Positions 1 through 5,633 of a DNA stretch of 7,997 bases are shown in pieces. The stretch is taken from positions 1 through 7,997 of the forward strand of contig CAJPSM010000059.1 in the NCBI GenBank assembly GCA_905373305.1. The letters run 5' to 3'. Each line of letters begins with the position of its first letter. Within the stretch, counting starts at the first letter, position 1. Position numbers and translations under genes: made by a program. The notes under the pieces were generated by a model. It was not told the DNA's origin and did not search any database. It was given only the letters and a program-made list of their open reading frames with translations. This stretch comes from an uncultured Streptococcus sp. GTDB lineage: Bacteria > Bacillota > Bacilli > Lactobacillales > Streptococcaceae.

Positions 1-191
1 GGTTCATCTTCAAAAATCGTTTTTTTGTAGATTTCTTCTAGCTTGATCAAGCCACTTCGAGTAACTACTGTTACACCTTTGTCATTTTTTTTCGTGTCTT
101 CTTCGGGAAGTTCTTTGACACGATTGTTGATTGCCTGACGAGATAGTCCTAAGACCTCTGCAATCTCGCTGACGGTCATTTCAATACTCAT
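1..191 (-). CDS. rocS: RocS-like chromosome segregation regulator, N-terminal part only (runs off the left edge)
   Basis: The first 63 complete codons are visible, starting MSIEMTVSEIAEVLGLS. Residues about 5-28 form a helix-turn-helix (TVSEIAEVLGLSRQAINNRV), followed by a short charged wing. The rest lies outside the window. The ATG at 191 is preceded by AGAGGA at good spacing; the in-frame ATG at 179 is less well supported. In pneumococcus, RocS is a small protein of about 163 residues with this kind of HTH, a coiled coil, a DUF536 region and a C-terminal amphipathic helix. It binds DNA and the membrane and helps nucleoid segregation. The name rests on the HTH plus the position just after macP and pfs, which matches my memory of the pneumococcal order. 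A plasmid-type DUF536 protein is the alternative. It has its own promoter, and no clear terminator separates it from pfs. Confidence 0.75.
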   Translation of the reverse strand, partial: MSIEMTVSEIAEVLGLSRQAINNRVKELPEEDTKKNDKGVTVVTRSGLIKLEEIYKKTIFEDE

Positions 192-230
192 AATATCCTC
201 TGAAACGTTTTCTAGCTTTTCTTTATTTAA

Positions 231-259
231 ATCTTATCATAAGCAAGAAAAACTGTCAA
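231..259 (-). promoter_or_regulatory. Promoter for rocS
   Basis: On the minus strand a perfect -35 TTGACA (254-259) is followed after exactly 17 bases by -10 TAAGAT (231-236), preceded by TGA to give an extended -10. The expected transcription start is near 224, leaving a leader of about 33 bases before the ATG at 191. It lies in the 76-base gap after the pfs stop codon and is the best consensus promoter in the window. Confidence 0.8.
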
Positions 260-267
260 ATTTTGGC

Positions 268-960
268 TTAATTCAAGGCCTTTAAAAAGGCTAGTAAAAC
301 TTGGGCAGAACGACGGCCAGCTTCAATGATAAAATCATCAAATGAGATAGAGGCTTCGTGATTGGCATTGTCACTCATAGCACGAATAACTAGGAAAGGT
401 AGGTCAAGAGCCTGAGCTGCCTGAGCAATGGCCGCTCCTTCCATCTCAACTGCTAAAACACCTGGGAAGTGGGACTTGATACTAGCAATCTTATCATCTC
501 CAGCTATAAAACTGTCCCCTGTAGCAATCAAGCCTAGATGCCATGTCTGCTCTAATTGAGATAAACTTTCTTGAATCCTAGCGATAAAGTTCTTATCGGA
601 TTCAAAGTAAAGAGGTTGACCAGCCATCTGACCATAAGCATAGCCAAATGCAGTCACGTCCACATCATGATAGACTAGTTTATCCGCAATCACTACATCA
701 CCAACAGCAATCCCTTCTGCAAGAGCACCTGCTGATCCTGTATTAATAATGGCTTCTACTTGAAAATGGTCAGCTAACACCGCTACACTCATAGCCGACA
801 TGACCTTTCCAATCCCACTCTGAACTAGGACAACTTCTGTCTTGCCAATAGTGCCAGTGTAGTAGGTATTTCCCAAGACCTGGACTTCTTGAGTTTTGTC
901 CAAATTCTGAGTCAAATGTATCAGCTCTTCGGGCATGGCAGCAATGATTCCAATTTTCAT
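268..960 (-). CDS. mtnN: 5'-methylthioadenosine/S-adenosylhomocysteine nucleosidase (MTAN)
   Basis: Also called pfs. This cytosolic enzyme cleaves adenine from S-adenosylhomocysteine and 5'-methylthioadenosine. The S-ribosylhomocysteine it makes feeds LuxS and AI-2 production. With the start at 960 the protein is 230 residues, the usual length, and begins MKIGIIAAMPEEL. Family residues fall at the E. coli numbering: Glu12, Met173-Glu174 in VEMEGAA, and Ser196-Asp197 in RAMSDNAN. INTGSAGA (72-79) is the purine-site glycine motif. I prefer 960 over the in-frame ATG at 975 because AAAGGA lies 6 bases before 960, while the ATG at 975 has its purine run almost touching it. The gene is the fourth in the glmU operon, 25 bases after macP. 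The start region carries a 10-base tandem duplication. Confidence 0.95.
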   Translation of the reverse strand: MKIGIIAAMPEELIHLTQNLDKTQEVQVLGNTYYTGTIGKTEVVLVQSGIGKVMSAMSVAVLADHFQVEAIINTGSAGALAEGIAVGDVVIADKLVYHDVDVTAFGYAYGQMAGQPLYFESDKNFIARIQESLSQLEQTWHLGLIATGDSFIAGDDKIASIKSHFPGVLAVEMEGAAIAQAAQALDLPFLVIRAMSDNANHEASISFDDFIIEAGRRSAQVLLAFLKALN

Positions 961-980
961 TTCATTTCCTTTCATTTCCT
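961..980 (-). repeat. 10-base tandem duplication at the pfs translation start
   Basis: The plus-strand unit ttcatttcct occurs twice in direct succession (961-970 and 971-980). Read on the minus strand, each copy supplies a purine-rich AAAGGA and an ATG. This yields three ATGs: one at 975 in frame with pfs, one at 965 opening a two-codon ORF that stops at 957, and the likely true start at 960. Confidence 0.85.
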
Positions 981-985
981 TTCAA

Positions 986-1297
986 TTACAAGAGTTTCAT
1001 TGCCAAAACTAGCAAAATCAAAAGTATAATCACCACAAACAAGACTCGGTTGAGTTTTGAGTTGAAGACATTTCTCTTAGTGTTCTCAATGCGGCGGCTC
1101 TTATGAATCGTTGGCTCTACTTCAATTGTAAGTGTATCTTGACTAAAACCGTGGTCTCTAGAACGTGAATAACCAAAATGTTGTGAAGACGTTGGTAGGA
1201 TCTTTGTTTCCTCATCATCTTGAAGAGGTGGTCCTGAGATTTTCTCACCACGGTTGGCACGTTCAATCATTTCGTCTGTTAATAAAGGTTTTCCCAT
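986..1297 (-). CDS. macP: MacP-like membrane activator of cell wall synthase PBP2a
   Basis: This is a 103-residue protein with a hydrophilic, charged N-terminal part and a single hydrophobic helix at the very C-terminus (about 83-101, rich in V, I and L), so the bulk should lie in the cytoplasm. Pneumococcal MacP (about 104 residues) is a membrane-bound cofactor needed by the class A penicillin-binding protein PBP2a, and its activity is raised by phosphorylation on a threonine near residue 32 by the kinase StkP. Here Thr31 sits in the acidic context DDEETK and is the likely equivalent. Identity rests on this layout, the N-terminus MGKPLLTDEMIERANRGEK and the place between the Nudix gene and pfs. 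The ATG at 1297 follows TAGAGGAG, in which the stop codon of the Nudix gene adjoins the ribosome site, so translation is probably coupled. Confidence 0.85.
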   Translation of the reverse strand: MGKPLLTDEMIERANRGEKISGPPLQDDEETKILPTSSQHFGYSRSRDHGFSQDTLTIEVEPTIHKSRRIENTKRNVFNSKLNRVLFVVIILLILLVLAMKLL

Positions 1298-1308
1298 GGG
1301 TTTCTCCT

Positions 1309-1854
1309 CTATTTCTTTTGTAGTTCCCAGTACTGAATCGCCATAATGGTCTTGGCATCACAGATATGACCTGACTGGATCAGGTTCTTGGCTTCCTCTA
1401 GACTTACTTCTAAGACTTCCAAGGTTTCATCATCATCTTGTGGGCGAGGATTTTCCACCTTGACCAAATCACTAGCAAGGTAGAGTTTTAGTTTTTCATT
1501 ACAAAATCCAATCGCAGAATAGAAATCGTACAACAGTTCTAACTTAGCCGTGTAGGCAACTTCTTCTTCCAATTCACGAAGTGCCGCTGCCATTGGATCC
1601 GCATTTTCACCAATTTCCAGTTTTCCAGCGGGAATTTCATAAGAAACAGCCTCGATAGCCTTTCGATATTGCTTAACGAGGACGATTTTATCCTCAGCTG
1701 TCACGGCTAGTACACAAACAGCCCCATTGTGAAAAATCAAGTCACGTTGGGCAGTTCCCTTTCCTTCTGGTAGTTCCACCTGGTCTTGTACTAGTTTGAA
1801 AATAGGACCTTGATAGATTTCCTTCCGGCTAATCGTTTTTTCTTCAAATTCCAT
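1309..1854 (-). CDS. Nudix hydrolase, ADP-ribose pyrophosphatase-like
   Basis: This 181-residue protein resembles NudF/ADP-ribose pyrophosphatases, which split ADP-ribose into AMP and ribose 5-phosphate. The Nudix box starts at Gly77 (EIPAGKLEIGE) and continues through R93-E94-L95 with E97 and E98 for metal binding. Family context includes VKQYRKA (60-66) and CDAKT (165-169) near the C-terminus. Three details deviate. The spacing between the box Glu83 and the REL segment is nine residues instead of seven; the glycine near the box end is Ala100; and the proline typical of ADP-ribose pyrophosphatases about 16 residues after the box is missing (YSAIGF, Ile115). The substrate is therefore less certain than the fold. 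The ATG at 1854 follows AGTAGGAG, which overlaps the glmU stop codon. Second gene of the operon. Confidence 0.88.
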   Translation of the reverse strand: MEFEEKTISRKEIYQGPIFKLVQDQVELPEGKGTAQRDLIFHNGAVCVLAVTAEDKIVLVKQYRKAIEAVSYEIPAGKLEIGENADPMAAALRELEEEVAYTAKLELLYDFYSAIGFCNEKLKLYLASDLVKVENPRPQDDDETLEVLEVSLEEAKNLIQSGHICDAKTIMAIQYWELQKK

Positions 1855-1863
1855 GATAGACTC

Positions 1864-3243
1864 CTACTGATTCTTAGGATGATGAGGCAAACGTAGTGCA
1901 TATTCATCTTTATTAACTTGACGTCCACGTCCAATAGCAATGGCGTCAGCTGGAACATCTTTTGTAATCGTTGAACCAGCTCCAACTAGTGAATTATCAC
2001 CAAGTTCCACTGGAGCAATAATGGTTGAGTTTGATCCAACAAAGGCATTGTTGCCAATGACAGTTTTGTACTTGTTTTTCCCGTCATAGTTAACTGTAAT
2101 GGTACCAGCACCGAAGTTAACATGGCTACCTACTTCACAGTTTCCGATATAGGTCAAATGACCTGCCTTGGTATTCTCACCGATTGAAGAACCTTTAACT
2201 TCTACGAAGTTACCAATATGAACTTGGGCACCGAGGCTTGAACCTGGACGAATGTGGGCATAGGGGCCGACTGTCACACCTTCCGCAACACTACTTTCCT
2301 CAATCATGGAGTTCGTAATCACGGCTCCAGCTCCAATAGTACTATCTACGATATAAGTTCCATTTGTTAAAACAGTTTCCGCCCCAATTTTCGTTTGACC
2401 TTTCAAGGTAACGTTCGCTTCGATTTGGACTTCAGGAGCAATCTCAACATCAATATCGATGTAAGTTGCTTCAGGATTGACAAAGCTGACACCATTAACC
2501 ATATGAGTGTGATTGATACGGCGACGCATCACTGCTTCCGCAGTCGCAAGAGCCACACGATCATTTACTCCAAGACTTTCATCAAAGTCTTTCAGAGTAT
2601 AGGCACCAACCTTCTCACCCGCATTACGGAAAATACCAATTACATCTGTAATATAATACTCACCTTGAGCATTGTTGGTGTTTATATTTTTAAGAGCTTC
2701 AAAAAGACGTTCATTGTCAAATACGTAAGTTCCAGTATTGATTTCTTTGATTTGCTTTTCAAAATCAGTCGCATCCTTTTGCTCCACAATGCGAAGAACT
2801 TCAGCATTATCGTTACGAACGATACGACCATACCCAAAAGGATCTGCTGCTTCAGCTGTTAAAATCGTCGCCACATTTTTGTGATTGATATGGAAATCCA
2901 AGAGATTCTTCAAGCTTTCACCTGTAATTAGAGGTGTATCCCCAGCGATAACCAAGGTGTGACCAGAGCAATTCTGGAGGATTGGCTCTGCCATCATGAC
3001 AGCATGCCCTGTTCCTAACTGTTCTGACTGGGTAACAAAGTCTGTCTGTCCAGCCAAGACTTGCTCAACCAACTCGGCCTTGTGTCCCACTACGGTAACT
3101 GTTTTTTCAGGTTGAATAGCACCAACACTACGAAAAACGTGTTCCAACATCGAAATTCCTGCTACTTTATGAAGTACCTTAGGAAGATCTGATTTCATGC
3201 GAGTACCCTTACCCGCTGCTAAAATAATGGCATAATTTGACAT
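1864..3243 (-). CDS. glmU: Bifunctional GlmU: N-acetylglucosamine-1-phosphate uridyltransferase / glucosamine-1-phosphate acetyltransferase
   Basis: GlmU makes UDP-GlcNAc, the precursor of peptidoglycan and other wall glycans, in two steps: acetylation of glucosamine 1-phosphate with acetyl-CoA, then uridylyl transfer from UTP. The full 459 residues are present. The N-terminal nucleotidyltransferase domain has LAAGKGTRMK (8-17), LGTGHAV (76-82) and AGDTPL (100-105, with metal ligand Asp102). Asn227 in GVND is the second metal ligand. From about 255 on lies the left-handed beta helix of hexapeptide repeats carrying the acetyltransferase, with IRPGS (Arg332), VEVKGS (Lys350) and the catalytic histidine His362 in AGHLTYIGN. 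It is the first gene of the minus-strand operon, behind an extended -10 promoter. The ribosome site is weak (AAGAGA). The TAG stop is part of the next gene's ribosome site. Confidence 0.98.
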   Translation of the reverse strand: MSNYAIILAAGKGTRMKSDLPKVLHKVAGISMLEHVFRSVGAIQPEKTVTVVGHKAELVEQVLAGQTDFVTQSEQLGTGHAVMMAEPILQNCSGHTLVIAGDTPLITGESLKNLLDFHINHKNVATILTAEAADPFGYGRIVRNDNAEVLRIVEQKDATDFEKQIKEINTGTYVFDNERLFEALKNINTNNAQGEYYITDVIGIFRNAGEKVGAYTLKDFDESLGVNDRVALATAEAVMRRRINHTHMVNGVSFVNPEATYIDIDVEIAPEVQIEANVTLKGQTKIGAETVLTNGTYIVDSTIGAGAVITNSMIEESSVAEGVTVGPYAHIRPGSSLGAQVHIGNFVEVKGSSIGENTKAGHLTYIGNCEVGSHVNFGAGTITVNYDGKNKYKTVIGNNAFVGSNSTIIAPVELGDNSLVGAGSTITKDVPADAIAIGRGRQVNKDEYALRLPHHPKNQ

Positions 3244-3274
3244 ACTATTCTCTTTTCTGTAAAAATTCCCTTAT

Positions 3275-3283
3275 ATTATACCA
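3275..3283 (-). promoter_or_regulatory. Extended -10 promoter for the glmU operon
   Basis: Read on the minus strand this is TGGTATAAT: a perfect TATAAT with the TGn extension. The best -35 candidate is TTGTTC with a long 19-base spacer, so the extension probably carries the activity. The predicted transcription start is near 3268, about 25 bases before the glmU ATG. Confidence 0.75.
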
Positions 3284-3340
3284 TAATTTTACTTTTAAAG
3301 AACAAACAAACAGGTGCTTTCCTGAAAATCTCCCCTACTT

Positions 3341-3356
3341 GTCTACATTTCTAGAC
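3341..3356. repeat. Short inverted repeat between the divergent glmU and GH25 genes
   Basis: GTCTA (3341-3345) and TAGAC (3352-3356) form a perfect 5-base inverted repeat with a 6-base spacer, just upstream of the GH25 -35 region and about 60 bases upstream of the glmU -10. It could be an operator half-site pair, but 5-base repeats arise easily by chance. Confidence 0.25.
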
Positions 3357-3364
3357 TGTTTCCT

Positions 3365-3393
3365 TTGATTTTTTTAAATTTTTACGATAAACT
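3365..3393 (+). promoter_or_regulatory. Possible promoter for the GH25 gene
   Basis: TTGATT (3365-3370) and TAAACT (3388-3393) are spaced by 17 bases. The -35 matches 4 of 6 consensus bases and the -10 also 4 of 6. If used, transcription would start near 3400, only about two bases before the ATG at 3402, implying a leaderless or nearly leaderless message. Confidence 0.45.
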
Positions 3394-3401
3394 AAATAAG
3401 T

Positions 3402-4202
3402 ATGAGAAAACAAATTCATCCAGCTATTATTTTTAGTTTATTTGGAATTTTCATAGCGATTTTACTCCTCAATAGACCAAGTTTTGAGGATCATCCTATC
3501 AAAACAAAACCAAATGCTCTTCAAGTTGAAACACAAGCCTTGCATAATCTTGACAAACCCATTATCGACGTCTCTGGTTGGCAAAGACCTGAGGAGATTA
3601 ACTACGACACCTTATCTCAAAACATTTCTGGTGTTATCGTTCGCGTGCACAATGGGGCTCAGCATACTGAAGCAAATGATGCTGCCTTTATCAATGGTGT
3701 CGATAAAGCTTATAAAAATCACATATCAGAATTCCAAAAACGAAATGTCCCTGTGGGTGTTTATGCTTACGTTGCTGGAAAAAGCAAAGAAGATATGGAG
3801 AAGGCTGCTGAAGTCTTCTACAATGCTGCTTCTCCCTACAATCCTAGCTACTACTGGTTAGATGTTGAAGAAAAAACAATGTCTGATATGAATGAAGGTG
3901 TTGAGGCCTTTCGCGCCAAACTGGCAGCTCTCGGCGCTAAAAACATCGGCATCTACGTTGGAGTTTACTTCATGCAAGAGCATAGTATCAATACAGAAAA
4001 GTTCACTGCTATTTGGATCCCTTCCTATGGAACGGACTCTGGTTATTTTGAAACGAAGCCAAATACTGATCTGGACTACGATCTCCATCAGTACACATCT
4101 AAAGGAAGAATTGCAGGATTTGAACATCATTTGGACATCAATTTGATTTCTACTGCTAAAGAGAAGGAAGAAACCTTCCGAAAATTATTTTTGAGACCAT
4201 AA
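3402..4202 (+). CDS. Membrane-anchored GH25 lysozyme-like glycosyl hydrolase
   Basis: The protein has 266 residues: a short basic N-terminus, one hydrophobic helix at about 8-23 with no obvious cleavage site (probably an uncleaved anchor), a linker, then a glycoside hydrolase family 25 domain from about 53 to the end. GH25 enzymes cut the MurNAc-GlcNAc bond of peptidoglycan. The family acidic positions appear as Asp56 in DVSGWQ and Asp154-Val-Glu156 in YWLDVEE, with a late LHQYTSKG segment (228-235) and LDIN (244-247) typical of the fold's end, so it looks catalytically intact. No choline-binding or other wall-binding repeats follow, unlike phage lysozymes. An in-frame TAA at 3393 and the absence of other early start codons before the anchor fix the start at 3402, yet no Shine-Dalgarno sequence precedes it. 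It is transcribed alone, divergent from glmU, and ends at a terminator. Confidence 0.88.
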   Translation: MRKQIHPAIIFSLFGIFIAILLLNRPSFEDHPIKTKPNALQVETQALHNLDKPIIDVSGWQRPEEINYDTLSQNISGVIVRVHNGAQHTEANDAAFINGVDKAYKNHISEFQKRNVPVGVYAYVAGKSKEDMEKAAEVFYNAASPYNPSYYWLDVEEKTMSDMNEGVEAFRAKLAALGAKNIGIYVGVYFMQEHSINTEKFTAIWIPSYGTDSGYFETKPNTDLDYDLHQYTSKGRIAGFEHHLDINLISTAKEKEETFRKLFLRP

Positions 4203-4203
4203 G

Positions 4204-4239
4204 ACAAGTGAAAATAACAAACTTTTTCACTTGTTTTTT
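4204..4239 (+). terminator. Rho-independent terminator after the GH25 gene
   Basis: ACAAGTGAAAA (4204-4214) pairs perfectly with TTTTCACTTGT (4224-4234) around a 9-base loop. A run of T follows to 4239. The stem is 11 base pairs and begins two bases after the GH25 stop codon. Confidence 0.9.
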
Positions 4240-4256
4240 CATTTTCTCCCCGTCTG

Positions 4257-4265
4257 TGTTATAAT
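4257..4265 (+). promoter_or_regulatory. Extended -10 promoter for the popT-ybaK-phosphatase operon
   Basis: TGTTATAAT is a perfect TATAAT (4260-4265) with a TGn extension. At 17 bases spacing the -35 position reads TTTCAT, which is poor. It lies directly after the GH25 terminator. The predicted start near 4272 leaves a leader of about 37 bases before the ATG at 4309. Confidence 0.75.
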
Positions 4266-4308
4266 TGATAGCATAGAGAAAGAATTTTATGAAATTGAGG
4301 ATCTTATT

Positions 4309-5151
4309 ATGTTTTCATGGATTGCACGAGTTATTAAAGGAATCGTCATCGCATTAGGATTTATCCTACCGGGAATTTCTGGCGGTGTTTTAGCAGCTAT
4401 TTTGGGTATTTACGAGCGAATGATTGGCTTTCTGGCTCACCCCTTTAAAGATTTTAAAGAGAATGTCCTTTACTTTATCCCAGTAGCTATCGGGATATTG
4501 CTTGGGATTGGTTTATTTTCCTATCCGATCGAGTATTTGCTAGAAAATTACCAAGTCTATGTTTTGTGGAGCTTTGCGGGAGCTATCATCGGTACAGTTC
4601 CTAGCCTCCTTAAAGAATCTACTCGAGAATCTGATCGGGACAAGATTGACCTAGTCTGGTTCTGGGCTACCTTTATCATTTCTGGGTTGGGTCTTTACGC
4701 TCTCAATTTTGTCGTAGGATCACTCAGCGCAAGTTTTGAAAACTTCATCTTAGCGGGTGCTCTCTTAGCTCTGGGTGTCTTGGTTCCTGGTTTAAGTCCG
4801 TCAAATCTCCTCTTGATTTTGGGACTGTACGCTCCTATGCTGATTGGTTTTAAAACCTTTGATTTATTTGGCACCTTTCTTCCTATCGGCATTGGTGCAG
4901 GAGCAACCCTCATTATCTTTTCAAAATTGATGGATCATGCCTTGAACAACTACCACTCCCGTGTTTATCACTTTATTATTGGAATTGTTCTGTCGAGCAC
5001 TCTCTTAATTTTGATTCCAAATGCTGGAAATGCTGAAAGTATCCAATACACTGGGCTTTCCATTGTGAGCTATGTTCTCATTGCCTTCTTCTTTGCGCTT
5101 GGTATCTGGCTTGGTATCTGGATGAGTCAGTTGGAGGATAAGTATAAATAA
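4309..5151 (+). CDS. popT: DUF368 polytopic membrane protein, PopT-type undecaprenyl-phosphate translocase
   Basis: This is a 280-residue, very hydrophobic protein with roughly eight membrane segments in two similar halves. The N-terminal half has the family signature LPGISGGVLA (20-29); the second half repeats it in altered form as VPGLSPSNLL (159-168). DUF368 proteins (PopT) have been shown in other bacteria to return undecaprenyl phosphate, the lipid carrier of wall precursors, to the inner leaflet, alongside DedA-type UptA. Function here is by family. The start at 4309 is chosen because GAGGA (4297-4301) sits 7 bases upstream. The reading frame is open back to 4231, but that would place the start inside the preceding terminator and upstream of the promoter. 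It is first in a three-gene operon, and its TAA overlaps the next ATG by one base. Confidence 0.85.
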   Translation: MFSWIARVIKGIVIALGFILPGISGGVLAAILGIYERMIGFLAHPFKDFKENVLYFIPVAIGILLGIGLFSYPIEYLLENYQVYVLWSFAGAIIGTVPSLLKESTRESDRDKIDLVWFWATFIISGLGLYALNFVVGSLSASFENFILAGALLALGVLVPGLSPSNLLLILGLYAPMLIGFKTFDLFGTFLPIGIGAGATLIIFSKLMDHALNNYHSRVYHFIIGIVLSSTLLILIPNAGNAESIQYTGLSIVSYVLIAFFFALGIWLGIWMSQLEDKYK

Positions 5152-5633
5152 TGGCAAAGAAAGTCAAGAATAAAAAAACCTTGGTCGAACAAATCTTAAC
5201 CAAGGCGGGTATCGACCATATCGGTATTCAAATCAATGCACTTGAAGGAGAACTTCCTCCTGAATACGACCGAACACATATCTTTAAAACCTTGGCTCTG
5301 CTGGGAGACAAGACAGGCCCAATCATCGGAATCGTCCCCATAACAGAACACCTCGCTGAGAAAAAATTAGCAAAGGTTTCTGGAAATAAAAAAGTGAGCA
5401 TGATTCCACAGAAAGACTTAGAAAAAACGACAGGCTATATTCATGGGGCAAATAACCCCGTCGGCATTCGCCAAAAACACAATTATCCTATTTTTATTGA
5501 TCAGACTGCTTTGGATTTGGACCAAATGATCGTCTCTGCTGGAGAAGTTGGACATAGTATCATCATACGTCCTCGAGACTTGGCCAGCTTTGTAAAAGCG
5601 GATTTTGCTGATATCTTGGAGGAAAGTAAGTAA
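5151..5633 (+). CDS. YbaK/EbsC-family aminoacyl-tRNA deacylase
   Basis: This 160-residue cytosolic protein belongs to the YbaK/EbsC branch of the ProX/INS editing superfamily. E. coli YbaK hydrolyses Cys-tRNA(Pro), removing cysteine wrongly attached by prolyl-tRNA synthetase. The essential lysine of that family is present at the same number, Lys46, in HIFKTLAL. The glycine-rich substrate loop is GYIHGANNPVG (95-105), where YbaK usually has a GG-x-SP-x-G pattern, so the loop is altered but keeps the proline and final glycine. Start and upstream stop overlap as TAATG at 5149-5153, and GGAGGA lies about 12 bases upstream, so it is probably translated in part by coupling to popT. Its own stop overlaps the following gene in the same way. 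Confidence 0.88.
   Translation: MAKKVKNKKTLVEQILTKAGIDHIGIQINALEGELPPEYDRTHIFKTLALLGDKTGPIIGIVPITEHLAEKKLAKVSGNKKVSMIPQKDLEKTTGYIHGANNPVGIRQKHNYPIFIDQTALDLDQMIVSAGEVGHSIIIRPRDLASFVKADFADILEESK

Noticed and set aside
278..291. Inverted repeat GCCTTT-aa-AAAGGC near the pfs 3' end as a terminator
   Set aside because: It is inside the pfs coding region, has a two-base loop and no T run after it in the direction of transcription.
2395..2862. Open frame of 155 codons antisense to glmU
   Set aside because: It is a shadow of glmU with no promoter, ribosome site or recognisable domain.
3311..3324. CAGG-tgcttt-CCTG hairpin in the glmU/GH25 gap
   Set aside because: A four-base stem without a T run is expected by chance and lies upstream of both genes.
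3484..3861. Second open frame overlapping the GH25 gene on the plus strand
   Set aside because: It is an out-of-frame shadow with no ribosome site. The GH25 frame has clear catalytic motifs across the same stretch.
4231..4308. N-terminal extension of 26 codons for the DUF368 gene
   Set aside because: The extension would begin inside the GH25 terminator stem and upstream of the promoter at 4257-4265. The ATG at 4309 has a proper ribosome site and gives the expected N-terminus.
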